Positions 33,564 to 44,468 of a stretch of DNA of 64,000 nucleotides are shown here, in pieces. Under the pieces are notes generated by a model that ran no database searches, was not told the DNA's origin, and saw nothing but the letters and a program-made list of their open reading frames with translations. The translations under genes were made by a program, and so were the position numbers. The stretch is from the NCBI GenBank assembly GCA_963726135.1, contig CAVSBE010000001.1, forward strand, positions 124,001 to 188,000. Direction: 5' to 3'. This DNA is from Bog-473 sp963726135. GTDB lineage: Bacteria; Actinomycetota; Acidimicrobiia; Acidimicrobiales; RAAP-2. The stretch's first letter is position 1. Every line of letters begins with the position of its first letter.

Positions 33564-36500
33564 TCAACTCGACAGCGTGACGGTGAGCTCGGTCGTGCCA
33601 CCGACCTTGGCCGTCATCGTGGCCGAGGTGGGAGTGCCCTGGCTGCGGACCAGGGTGAACTGCGCCGAAGTTGTCGACTGGCCGCTCGCGATGGTCAGCG
33701 TTGCGGGGGCGAAAGAGTTGACATTGCCCGTGGTCGTGAGGTTCACCGTCACGGTACCCCCGCTGTTCGTGACCACGTTGCCGTACGCATCGAGGAGCTG
33801 GAGGTTCGCGGTGACGGTACGGCGGCCGGCGTTTCCACCGCCATTCAGCGACCCTTCGCCGGCCGACGTGCAGGTGTTCAGGCTGCCCACCGGACCGGTG
33901 CACGTAAGCGCCGGCGTCGGCTGCGTGACGTTGCTCAGCCCGAGGCTGGTCGCCGCGGCCGCGTTCACCGTGATGGCGCTCTGGGTGCCCGTGATGGTGC
34001 CGGTCACCGTGTCGGTGGCCGTGATCGACTGGGTGCCCGCCGTCTTGAGGGTTACCGAGAAGGTGTGGACCCCGGCGTCGCCACCGGTGAAGGTGTAGTT
34101 GGCCGGGAGGACCGCCTTGGCGTCGCTGCTGGTGAGTTGGACCGTGCCGGTGTAGGCCGTGGTCACGTTGCCGCCGGCGTCTTCGGCCGTGACCGTCACG
34201 TTGTGGGCCGCCCCGGCCGTGGTCGGGGTGGTGAAGCCCGAGACGACGAAGGTGGTCGTCGGCCCGACGTTGACCGTGATGGCGCTCTGGGTGCCCGTGA
34301 TGGTGCCCGTCACCGTGTCGGTGGCCGTGATCGACTGGGTGCCCGCCGTCTTGAGCGTCACCGAGAAGGTGTGGACGCCGGCGTCGCCACCGGTGAAGGT
34401 GTAGTTGGCGGGCAGGACGGCCTGGGCGTCGCTGCTGGTGAAGGGGACCGTGCCGGTGTAGCCGGTGGCCGTGTTGCCGAAGGCGTCTTGGGCCGTGACC
34501 GTGACGTTGTGGGCCGCCCCGGCCGTGGTCGGGCTGGTGAAGCCCGAGACGGTGTAGCTGGCCGCGCCGGCCGGGTTGACCGTGATGGCGCTCTGGGTGC
34601 CCGTGATGGTGCCGGTCACCGTGTCGGTGGCCGTGATCGACTGGGTGCCCGCCGTCTTGAGCGTGACCGAGAAGGTGTGGACGCCGTTGTCGGCGCCGGT
34701 GAAGGTGTAGTTGGCCGGCAGGACGGCCTGGGCGTCGCTGCTGGTGAAGTGGACCGTGCCGGTGTAGCCGGTGGCCACGTTGCCGAAGGCGTCATGGGCC
34801 GTGACCGTCACGTTGTGGGCCGCCCCGGCCGTGGTCGGAGTGGTGAAGCCCGAGACAGCCAGGGTGGTCGCCGACGCCGAGAGCACGCTGACGCTCTGGG
34901 CGCCCGTGATGGTGCCCGTCACCGTGTCGGTGGCCGTGATCGACTGGGTGCCCGCCGTCTTGAGGGTCACGGAGAAGGTGTGCGCCCCGGCGTCGCCACC
35001 GGTGAAGGTGTAGTTGGCCGGCAGGACGGCCTGGGCGTCGCTGCTGGTGAAGTGGACCGTGCCGGTGTAGCCGGTGGCCACGTTGCCGAAGGCGTCTTGG
35101 GCCGTGACCGTGACGTTGTGGGCCGTTCCGGCCGTGGTCGGGCTCGGGTAGCCCGAGACGACGAAGGTGGTCGTCGGCCCGACGTTGACCGTGATGGCGC
35201 TCTGGGTGCCCGTGATGGTGCCCGTCACCGTGTCGGTGGCCGTGATCGACTGGGTGCCCGCCGTCTTGAGGGTCACCGAGAAGGTGTGGACCCCGGCGTC
35301 GCCACCGGTGAAGGTGTAGTTGGCGGGCAGGACGGCCTGGGCGTCGCTGCTGGTGAAGGTGACCGTGCCGGTGTAGCCGGTGGCCACGTTGCCGAAGGCG
35401 TCATGGGCCGTGACCGTCACGTTGTGGGCCGCCCCGGCCGTGGTCGGAGTGGTGAAGCCCGAGACAGCCAGGGTGGTGGCCGCAGCCGGGTTGACCGTGA
35501 TGGCGCTCTGGACGCCCGTGATCGTGCCGGTCACCGTGTCGGTGGCCGTGATCGACTGGGTGCCCGCCGTCTTGAGCGTGACCGAGAAGGTGTGGACGCC
35601 GGCGTCGCCGGCGGTGAAGGTGTAGTTGGCCGGCAGGACGGCCTGGGCGTCGCTGCTGGTGAAGTGGACCGTGCCGGTGTAGCCGGTGGCCACGTTGCCG
35701 AAGGCGTCGTGGGCCGTGACCGTGACGTTGTGGGCCGTCCCGGCCGTGGTCGGGCTCGGTGAAGCCCGAGACGACGAAGGTGGTCGTCGGCCCGACGTTG
35801 ACCGTGATGGCGCTCTGGGTGCCCGTGATGGTGCCCGTCACCGTGTCGGTGGCCGTGATCGACTGGGTGCCCGCCGTCTTGAGCGTGACCGAGAAGGTGT
35901 GGACGCCGGCGTCGCCACCGGTGAAGGTGTAGTTGGCCGGCAGGACGGCCTGGGCGTCGCTGCTGGTGAAGTGGACCGTGCCGGTGTAGCCGGTGGCCAC
36001 GTTGCCGAAGGCGTCATGGGCCGTGACCGTCACGTTGTGGGCCGCCCCGGCCGTGGTCGGAGTGGTGAAGCCCGAGACGGCGCAGGGTGGTCGGCCGAGC
36101 CGGGTTCACCGTGATGGCGCTCTGGGTGCCCGTGATCGTGCCCGTCACCGTGTCGGTGGCCGTGATCGACTGGGTGCCCGCCGTCTTGAGGGTGACCGAG
36201 AAGGTGTGGACCCCGGCGTCGCCACCGGTGAAGGTGTAGTTGGCGGGCAGGACGGCCTGGCCGTCGCTGCTGGTGAAGGTGACCGTGCCGGTGTAGCCGG
36301 TGGCCACGTTGCCGAAGGCGTCGTGGGCCGTGACGGTGACGTTGTGGGCCGCCCCGGCCGTGGTCGGAGCTGGTGAAGCCCGAGACGGTGCAGCTGGTCG
36401 GCCGGCCGGGTTGACCGTGATGCCGCTCTGGACGCCCGTGATGGTGCCCGTCACCGTGTCGGTGGCCGTGATCGACTGGGTGCCCGCCGTCTTGAGCGTG

Positions 36501-39500
36501 ACCGAGAAGGTGTGCGCCCCGGCGTCGCCACCGGTGAAGGTGTAGTTGGCCGGCAGGACGGCCTGGGCGTCGCTGCTGGTGAAGTGGACCGTGCCGGTGT
36601 AGCCGGTGGCCACGTTGCCGAAGGCGTCTGGGCCGTGACCGTGACGTTGTGGGCCGCCCCGGCCGTGGTCGGAGTGGTGAAGCCCGAGACGACGAAGGTG
36701 GTCGTCGGCCCGACGTTGACCGTGATGCCGCTCTGGGTGCCCGTGATGGTGCCCGTCGACCGTGTCGGTGGCGGTGATCGACTGGGTGCCCGCCGTCTTG
36801 AGGGTGACCGAGAAGGTGTGCGCCCCGGCGTCGCCACCGGTGAAGGTGTAGTTGGCCGGCAGGACGGCCTGGGCGTCGCTGCTGGTGAAGTGGACCGTGC
36901 CGGTGTAGCCGGTGGCCACGTTGCCGAAGGCGTCTGGGCCGTGACCGTCACGTTGTGGGCCGCCCCGGCCGCGGTCGGAGTGGTGAAGCCCGAGACGGTG
37001 TATGCTGGCCGCGCCGGCCGGGTTCACCGTGATGGCGCTCTGGGTGCCCGATGATGGAGCCGGTCGACCGTGTCGGTGGCCGTGATCGACTGGGTGCCCG
37101 CCGTCTTGAGCGTGACCGAGAAGGTGTTGAACGTCGCCGGCGTCGGACCCGCGGTGAAGGTGTAGTTGTCGGGCCGGTGACGGCCTGCGCGTCCGCTGCT
37201 GGTGACATGGCACCGTGCCGGTGTAGCCGGTGGCCACGTTGCCGTACGGCGTCGAGGGCCGTGCACGGTCACGACCGGGTTGATGGCGGTGCCGGCCCCG
37301 GTCGTCGGTCGGCTGCTGGCCGAAGCCCGAGACTTCAGTTGGGCGCGGCCGCATTGACCGTGATGCCGCTCTGGGTGCCCGTGATCGTGCCCGGTCACCG
37401 TGTCGGTGGCCGTGATCGACTGGGTGCCCGCCGTCTTGAGCGTGACCGAGAAGGTGTGGACGCCCGGCGTCGCCACCGGTGAAGGTGTAGTTGGCGGGCA
37501 GGACGGCCTGGGCGTCGCTGCTGGTGAAGTGGACCGTGCCGGTGTAGCCGGTGGCCACGTTGCCGCCGGCGTCTTGGGCCGTGACCGTCACGTTGTGGGC
37601 CGCCCCGGCCGCGGTCGGAGTGGTGAAGCCCGAGACGACGAAGGTGGTCGTCGGCCCGAGGTTCACCGTGATGGCGCTCTGGGTGCCCGTGATGGTGCCC
37701 GTCACCGTGTCGGTGGCCGTGATCGACTGGGTGCCCGCCGTCTTGAGGGTCACCGAGAAGGTGTGGACGCCCGGCGTCGCCACCGGTGAAGGTGTAGTTG
37801 GCCGGCAGGACGGCCCGGCCGTCGCTGCTGGTGAAGTGGACCGTGCCGGTGTAGCCGGTGGCTGTGTTGCCGAAGGGGTCGTGGGCCGTGACCGTGACGT
37901 TGTGGGCGGTCCCGGCCGTGGTCGGGCTCGGGTAGCCCGAGACGGTCAGGCTGCTGGCCGCCGCGGAGAGCACACTGACGCTCTGGGCGCCCGTGATGGT
38001 CCCGGTCACCGTGTCGGTGGCCGTGATCGACTGGGTGCCCGCCGTCTTGAGCGTCACCGAGAAGGTGTGGACGCCGGCGTCGCCACCGGTGAAGGTGTAG
38101 TCGGCCGGCAGGACCGCCTGGGCGTCGCTGCTGGTGAAGTGGACCGTGCCGGTGTAGCCGGTGGCCACGTTGTCGTTGGTGTCAACGGCCGTGACCGTGA
38201 CGTTGTGGGCAGTCCCGGCCGTGGTCGGGCTCGGGTAGCCCGTGACGTTGACGTCGACAACGCTGCCCGGATTGACCGTGAAGCTCGTGGAAGTGCCGCT
38301 GAGTGCGTTGAGGGACGCCGTGATCGTCGTGTTCTGAGCGTCATAAAGCGTGACGTTCGCAGTGGTCACACCGTTGTTCCAGGTGAAGAAACAGAAGGTG
38401 AAGAAGCAGTTGGTGCCCTGGTAGCTCGGTGCCGTTCCGTCGGGTGCGTTGGCCGGACCGCTGAAGTTGGGCGTTCCACCGCCTCCAGGGTTGTAGCCGG
38501 TATCGGTGTTGCCGTAGGCGTCGACTGCGGTGATCGTCAGGGTGAACTGCGTGCCGACCGTCTGGGTCCCCGGGTTGGTGATGGAGAAGGCACTCGCCGA
38601 TCTCCCGTTGACCGTGAAGGAGTTTGATGTGCCCGTGAGACTGGGCCCGCTCGCGGTCGCCGTGAGCGTCGTCGTCTGGGCGTCGTAAAGCGTGATGGAT
38701 GCGGTGCCGACGCCGCCAGCGAAGGTCACCGACGCCGGGTACGTCGGGACATGCCCGTTGGGGGAGTTGGACGGACCGCTGAAGGTCACGACCTTGGTGC
38801 CGGCGTAGCCGGACGATGCGTTGCCGTAGGGATCGGCGGCGGTGATGGTCACGTTGAACGCCGTGCCCGCAGTCTGCGTGCCGATGTTGGACAGTACGAA
38901 GGTCGACACGGTTCCCGTCCCGTTGACCGTGAAGTTCCCAGAGTTGCCGGCCGCACTGCCCTGAGTCGCCGTCAACGACGTGGTCTGTGCGTCGTAGAGC
39001 ACGATGCCAGACGCAGTGCCGACCCCGCTCGAGAAGGTCACCGAGGCCGGGTACACCGGCACAGTCCCGTTGGGCGAGTTGGACGGGCCGGAGAAGGCGA
39101 TGGTCTGCGGGCCGCTGTAGTTCGCGGCGGCGTTCCCGTAGGCGTCGGTGGCGGTGATGGTGACGCTGAACGCGGTGCCCGCCGTTTGCGTGCCGGGGTT
39201 CGACACTGAGAACGCGCCCGGCGCCCCGGGGTTGACAGTGAAGCTGGTCGAGGTGCCGGTCAAGGTGGGGGTCGTGGCGGAGGCCTTCAGTGTGGTGCTC
39301 TGCGCGTCGTAGAGCGTGATCGTCGCCGTGCCGACCCCGCCGGAGAAGTTCACCGGGTTCGAGTAGGTCGGGGCCTTCCCGTTCGGCGCATTCGACGGCC
39401 CGGAGAAGGTCAGCGTGTGGTTACCCGTGTACCCCGACGCTGCGTTGCCGTATTGGTCGGCGGCCGTGATCGTCTCGCTGAAGGCCGTGCCGGCGATCTG

Positions 39501-41384
39501 GGTGCCCGGGTTGGCCACCGTGAAGGAGACAGGCGTGGCGAGAGGGCTCACGGTGATGTTGCCGGACGTGCCGGTCACCGAGCCCTGGGTAACCGTGAGT
39601 TTGGTCGTCTGGGCGTCGTAGAGCGTGACCGCGGCCGTACCGACGCCGCCAGCGAAGCTCACGGTGGCCGGATAGACCGGTGCCGTGCCATTGGGGGAGT
39701 TGGCGGGCCCGCTGAAGGCGATGGCCTGGGTGCCGGTCAATCCCGTGAAGGTAAACCCGGACTGGTCGAGCCCCGTGATCGTGACGTTGAACGGCGTGCC
39801 CGCCGTCGGCGTGTTCGTGGCGGGAACGACCTTGAACGACGTCAGAGCGGGAGTCACGATGTTGAACGCGATGCTCGTTCCGGGCAGAAGCGTCCCATCG
39901 GTTGCCATGAGCGTGTAGCCGTTCCCCGCGTTGTTGATCTTGCAGCCCGTGAAGGTGGCGACGCCGGCCGTCGTCGTCCCGGTGCAACCCGAGAGGGACC
40001 CGCCCGCCGGGTTGGTGCCGATCGCCAGCGACACCGTGCTGGTGTTGGTCGTGACCGTGTTGCCTCCGGCGTCCTCGATCGTGACCACCGGTTGCGTCCC
40101 AAACACGTCCCCGGCCACCGTCGTCCCGGGAGACGTGGTGAATCCGAGCTGGAACGCCGGGCCAACCGCGACGTTGAACGGTGCGCTCGGAGGTGACGGC
40201 ACCGTCAGGTTGTCGGCGGCATCGGTTGCCGTCAGGGTGTACCCGTTCCCTGCCTTGTCGATCTTGCAGCCGGCGAAGGTGGCCAGGCCGTTTGTGGTCG
40301 TGCTGGTGCAGCCCGAGAGCGCACCGTTGCCTGGGTTCGTCCCGATCGCCAGCGTCACGGTAGAGCTGTCGCCCGGAATGGGGTTGCCTGACGCGTCCTC
40401 GATCTGGACCGTCGGCTGCGTCGTCAGCGCCGTCCCGCCGGTCCCGTTCCCCGGCTGCTGAATGAATTTCAACTGCGCGGGCACGCCTGCCGTGATGCTG
40501 AACGGGTTCCCCACGACCGGCGTGGTAATGCTGTCCGTGGGGTCGGTCACGGACAGGGTGTAGGTCCCGATCGTGCTCAGGCTGCAGTTCTGGAAGGTCG
40601 TCTCGCCGTAGCCGAGGTTGGGGACGCAGTTGTTGAGGGTCGCGCCGTTGGGCCCCGAATTGATGGCGAGCTTGACCTGAGAGAGGTCGTTCTGGACGAC
40701 GCAGCCTGTCTTGTCCTCGACCACGACGGTGGGAGCCGGAAAGAGCGCAGAACCCGCGTTCCCGTTGTCGGGCTGCTGCACCCAGACCAGTTGCGAGGCC
40801 GGGAACGTGCAGGTCGTCCCACTGGCGGCTGAGATCGGGTCCTGAACGACGGTTGTGATCGACTGTGGCGTTCCCTTGAACGACACCTGGACCGTGACCT
40901 GCTGGGGCCCGGGCTGTCCGGGTTGTGCGGGCGAGGCGGCGTAGTAACCGCTGGGGCACCCGGCGTTGGTCGGCGGCGCCACCGGCGAGAACGAGTACTG
41001 GCTGGACCCAGAGACCAGCCAGTACTGGGCCCCGGTGATGGTTGCGGTGTACCCGGCCGCTGGGAGGGGGATGGAGCCGGGCAGCCCCTGGTTCACTGCG
41101 TAGGCCCCGGAGCAATTCGCAAAGACCGCGCTCCCCTGCTGCTGGATGTCCGCGGTGACCTCGGCTGCGGCGGTCCGCAGCATGGTGTCCATGGTCGTTG
41201 CGTTGCGGTGGGCCCCCGAACCCGAGATGGAGGTGGCAAAGGCCAGAAGGATGGCCGTGGCCGCGATGCCGATGACCGCGAGGGCGATCAGGATCTCGAC
41301 CAGCGTGTCGCCGGCCTCGGACCGGCGCCGGTCCCCGGGTCGGTTGGCGCTGACACCCTCAGAATTGGCAGCACGACGCCTCAC
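33564..41384 (-). CDS. Giant prepilin fused to tandem Ig-like repeats (about 2,600 aa; several indels)
   Basis: The N-terminus is a class III-like prepilin: charged leader, then AGDTLVEILIALAVIGI, with cleavage after Gly25, Glu at +5 and Asp instead of Phe at +1. A pilin-like domain follows (to about residue 200), then three Ig-like domains of one type (QLKFIQQPGNGTGGTAL), about six of a second (GTQTAGTAFNVTITAADPYG), then about 14 copies of a third of about 102 residues (HNVTVTAHDAFGNVATGYTG), and a final domain ending TELTVTLSS at 33564. The frame is intact for 41384-37800 and 35693-33564; between 35750 and 37800 it changes repeatedly through 1-nt indels within repeats. GTG 41384 overlaps the upstream prepilin stop by 4 nt. 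It looks like a pilus-borne adhesin; function is inferred. Confidence 0.7.
33900..38260 (-). repeat. About 14 tandem coding repeats of 303-307 bp
   Basis: The word GTGACCGT(C/G)ACGTTGTGGG on the plus strand recurs at about 34190, 34497, 34803, 35106, 35412, 35718, 36025, 36332, 36637, 36943, 37583, 37890 and 38193, with a damaged copy near 37265. Spacing is 303 or 306 bp in clean copies and 305 or 307 bp where a base was lost or gained. Copies are highly similar, so recent expansion and misassembly are both possible. Confidence 0.85.
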
Positions 41385-42814
41385 GGCAGCAACACCCCGA
41401 GGAACATCGCCTGGAGACCCGTCCCGTTGAGCGTCACGGTCAGCTTCGACGGAGTCAACGCCTCGAGCATGACCGTGCCTGTGTGGTCCCGGGAGGCCGT
41501 GGCATTACACGAGACGGTTGTCGTCCCGACGCCGGTCAGACCGTTGGGGTTGTACGCAGGTGGGGCGTACTGCCCAGTGCTTTCGCAGGCGTTGCCGATC
41601 GGCGAACTCGAGCTATTAGGAAGCAGGCTCAGGTTCTGATCGGACGTCCACGTGATTGACTCGCTCTGGTCAGTGGACTCGGCGTCGCCGGTCACCAGCT
41701 CCCAGCTCGTGGCCGCGACTCCGTTCGAGTTCAACACCTGGAGGTTGGTGATGTTGACGGTAGCCGTGGATCCCTGATTGATCGTGTAGAGCGCGGCATT
41801 ACCGGGAACGCCCGTGTAGAAGCCGTTGTTGCCCAGGAACGCTTCGCTGGTCGGCGGCGATGCATAGGTCGGCAGAGGGACGGCTGCGATGTCGTCGTAG
41901 CCGACTCTGCCGCCTTGCGACATGGCACCCGAGTTCGGTGACGCGCTGATGCAGAAGGACAGAGTGAACGGAGTGCTCGCAATGCCGGCCACCATCGGCA
42001 CCGGTGTGCTGAAGCCCGACTGAGCGGGAGCGCAGCTGATGTTCTTCGCGCCGGTCTGGGTGCTCCAGGGTGTGAAGTCCACGAAGCAGAGCGTCGACGC
42101 GTAGGTTCCGGTGCCCGGCGTCGCGAAGCCGCAACCGGTCGACGGGCTCGATACGACGGCCAAGTTGGTCGTGTTGGACCCGGCGGCTGGCACGGCAACA
42201 ACTTGGTAGTTGTAGTTGCTCCCCGGCGCCTTCGTCTGGAACGAGACACCCGTGATGCCGACGGTGGACACCCAACCGTTCTGGTAGGCCTCGGTGTTAC
42301 CAGGTCCGGGCAAGCACGCCGCAGGTGCGTTGACCGTCGTGCAGGTGACGATGACCGGCGACGTGGTTGTCACCGAGGAGGGCAGATCCCGGGCGATGAC
42401 CTGAAAGCTCGTCGGGGTTTGGCTCCCTTGGTTGCAGATGTTCCGGGTCAGGTTGTACGTGCCGCCGCTGTTGGCTGCGGCCGTGGTGTATCCGATCTGA
42501 CTCTTGTTGCCGAGCTGGAGGCCGAGCACCTGGAAGCCGGTGCCACATTGCGAGGGACTCTGTGCCGAGCCGGAGGTTGTGATCAACGCGGCGCTCTGGA
42601 CGTCGTTCTGGAAGTTGACCGAGACCACCTGCGCGTCGCCGGAGTCGGTGAGGCGCTTGGCGACGCTTGACTGCAGTGTGAACACGGAGAGCATCCCAAC
42701 GACGAGCGCGCCCACGACGATCGGCATAACGCCGATCACGATGACGAGCTCAATGAGCGTGAAGCCGTCGCTCGACGCCTCCGAGTGTGAGCAGGCGGAA
42801 CCGCCGCGACGCAT
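41381..42814 (-). CDS. Type IV prepilin-like protein (GFTLIE)
   Basis: About 477 residues. The leader ends SSDGFTLIELVIVIGV, a canonical prepilin peptidase site (cleavage after Gly17, Phe +1, Glu +5) with the hydrophobic pilin helix. The large C-terminal part is beta-rich with many Cys and Ser/Thr (SPSQCGTGFQVLGLQLG, TWTSDQNLSLLP), much longer than a major pilin, so a minor pilin or pseudopilin is likely. ATG 42814 gives a 17-residue leader. TTG 42910 is an alternative with a better SD (GGGAG, 6 nt) and a 49-residue leader. First gene of the three-gene operon; no assembly ATPase or prepilin peptidase is in the window. Confidence 0.75.
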   Translation of the reverse strand: MRRGGSACSHSEASSDGFTLIELVIVIGVMPIVVGALVVGMLSVFTLQSSVAKRLTDSGDAQVVSVNFQNDVQSAALITTSGSAQSPSQCGTGFQVLGLQLGNKSQIGYTTAAANSGGTYNLTRNICNQGSQTPTSFQVIARDLPSSVTTTSPVIVTCTTVNAPAACLPGPGNTEAYQNGWVSTVGITGVSFQTKAPGSNYNYQVVAVPAAGSNTTNLAVVSSPSTGCGFATPGTGTYASTLCFVDFTPWSTQTGAKNISCAPAQSGFSTPVPMVAGIASTPFTLSFCISASPNSGAMSQGGRVGYDDIAAVPLPTYASPPTSEAFLGNNGFYTGVPGNAALYTINQGSTATVNITNLQVLNSNGVAATSWELVTGDAESTDQSESITWTSDQNLSLLPNSSSSPIGNACESTGQYAPPAYNPNGLTGVGTTTVSCNATASRDHTGTVMLEALTPSKLTVTLNGTGLQAMFLGVLLP

Positions 42815-42910
42815 CAGGTAGGCCCGGCGCAATGACGGTGCGAAGGCGCGTAGGAACGCTGGGTGGTCGTCAACCGACCGTGCAGCATCGCCAATTCGCC
42901 ACTTCGCCAA

Positions 42911-43244
42911 TTCACACTCCCGTGAGAGCGGACCGCCTCCGCCTCTGCAGCCGGACGGAGTCCGACTGGAGCAAGTCCAACGTACCCTAAAGTCCCAGGT
43001 CGGGAAATAGGGGTGAACCCTTGAGCAGTTTCTCGAAAGTCGGCGGCAGATTGAGCGCAGCGCGCCGCGCGTGAAACGAAGAAGCCCTGTACAGATGGTT
43101 GTCGGTGGTCCGGCGACGAGGCGGCGAGTTCGTCGCGAACGTCTGAAACGAGGTCCGCGTCTCTGTCAACGCTTCATCGATAATTCGGCCGCGGGCCGCG
43201 ATGCGCTCTCCGGATGGCTGTCGTCGGCAGGATTCGGATCGGAG
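42911..43244 (-). other. Leader/promoter region of the pilin operon
   Basis: No convincing gene. On the minus strand it has a perfect -35 TTGACA (43169-43164) without a good -10, and TAGGGT near 42990-42985. A 60-codon frame (43169-42987) lacks an SD. I looked for a c-di-GMP riboswitch and did not find one. Confidence 0.3.
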
Positions 43245-44015
43245 TCAGTCGCGTGCGAAGTCCACCACGACGGGCGCATGGTCGGATGGTTTCTGGCCCT
43301 TTCGCGCGTCGCGGTCGCGGAAGGCGCCGACCGCGCGCTGGACCAAATCGTCGCTCACCAGCACGAGATCGATGCGCATCCCTCTCCCCTCGTGAAAGTC
43401 TCCCGCCCGATAGTCCCACCACGTGAACGTCCCCGGCTCGTTGAAGCGCCGGAACACGTCGTCGAGGCCCCACCCCTCGACGTCGCGCAGCGCAGCCCGC
43501 TCGGGTTCGCTGACGTGAGTGGCGCCGACGAATGCCGCAGGGTCCCATACGTCCCCGTCATCGGGCGCGACATTGAAGTCCCCGCAGACCGCGACCGACG
43601 AGCCCGGCGGACACGTCCGGTCCAGCGTCGCGCGCAGGCGGCTCAACCAGGCCAGCTTCACCGCGTAGAACTCGTTGTCGAGGGCTCGGCCGTTGGGGAC
43701 GTAGACGGAGAACACACGGGTCGAGCCGCACACGGCGGACACAACGCGACGTCCGTGGTCGTCGTCGGGCGTGCCGAAGCCGCGGGTCACCCCCTCGAGG
43801 CCGATCTTGCTGAGGATGGCGACGCCGTTCCAGCGACCGTCGCCGTGGTGCGCGGACGCGTAGCCGAGCTCGGCGAACGTCTTCTCCGGGAACTTGTCGT
43901 CGGCCTGTTTGGTCTCCTGCATGCAGAGAACGTCGGGCTGGTTCGCCTCGATCCAGTCGGTCACCCGGGGCATCCGGGCCGTGAGCGAATTCACGTTCCA
44001 GGTCGCCAGGCGCAT
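43245..44015 (-). CDS. xth: Exodeoxyribonuclease III
   Basis: 256 residues. Begins MRLATWNVNSLTARMPRV (catalytic Asn), then CMQETKQADDKFP (metal-binding Glu), VYVPNGRAL, CGDFNVAPDD (Asp/Asn) and SDHAPVVVDF (Asp-His). This is the AP endonuclease/3'-5' exonuclease of base excision repair. ATG 44015 overlaps the stop of the FabZ-like gene (TGATG), so it is the last gene of the kgd operon. Confidence 0.94.
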   Translation of the reverse strand: MRLATWNVNSLTARMPRVTDWIEANQPDVLCMQETKQADDKFPEKTFAELGYASAHHGDGRWNGVAILSKIGLEGVTRGFGTPDDDHGRRVVSAVCGSTRVFSVYVPNGRALDNEFYAVKLAWLSRLRATLDRTCPPGSSVAVCGDFNVAPDDGDVWDPAAFVGATHVSEPERAALRDVEGWGLDDVFRRFNEPGTFTWWDYRAGDFHEGRGMRIDLVLVSDDLVQRAVGAFRDRDARKGQKPSDHAPVVVDFARD

Positions 44016-44452
44016 CAGCCCGGACCTCCGTCGACGATCACGAAGAGCAGCTCGGCGTCGCAGGCGGTGTGCCCGCCGACCGACGCCGTGCCGTGACCCT
44101 TCCCCGCACGCGCCGACAGGCGGTCCATGGTCACCTCGAGCTCGAGCCTGTCGCCGGGGACCACCTGGCGCCGGAAGCGCGCCCGCTCGATGCCCCCGAA
44201 CAAAGGGAGCTTGCCCGCGTAGCGAGGATCGAGCAGCACCGCGATACCTCCGAGCTGCGCGAGGGACTCGACCATCAACACGCCCGGGAGCGTCGGGCGG
44301 CCGGGGAAGTGCCCCGCGAAGAACGGCTCGTCACTGGTCAGCTGCCAATGACCGCTGGCCGAGATCCCCGGCTCCACGGCCGTCACTTCGGTCACGAAGA
44401 GGAACGGTGCTCGGTGCGGCAGCACGTCGGCGGGTCGGGGAAGCGCCGTCAA
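44015..44452 (-). CDS. FabZ-like 3-hydroxyacyl-ACP dehydratase
   Basis: 145 residues. The hotdog core carries FFAGHFPGRPTLPGVLMVES with the catalytic His and Glu, matching FabZ. It dehydrates 3-hydroxyacyl-ACP in fatty acid synthesis; in actinobacteria with FAS I a role in another pathway is possible. The start is TTG 44452, 16 nt behind the previous stop, with GGAG upstream. It is coupled to xth. Confidence 0.82.
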   Translation of the reverse strand: MTALPRPADVLPHRAPFLFVTEVTAVEPGISASGHWQLTSDEPFFAGHFPGRPTLPGVLMVESLAQLGGIAVLLDPRYAGKLPLFGGIERARFRRQVVPGDRLELEVTMDRLSARAGKGHGTASVGGHTACDAELLFVIVDGGPG

Positions 44453-44468
44453 CGGAGAGCTCCGGCGC

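Noticed and set aside
33531..35762. A 743-codon open frame on the plus strand across the Ig repeats, rich in Arg, Gly and Val
   Set aside because: It is the antisense of the repeat gene; codon bias, domain matches and the prepilin start all support the minus strand.
33900..38260. CRISPR-like periodic repeats
   Set aside because: Period is about 306 bp, in frame, and encodes Ig-like domains.
42987..43169. A 60-codon minus-strand frame starting at TTG before the pilin operon
   Set aside because: No SD and no recognisable domain; its start coincides with a TTGACA -35-like element.
42911..43244. Possible c-di-GMP riboswitch in the pilin operon leader
   Set aside because: The conserved core elements of the known classes could not be found.
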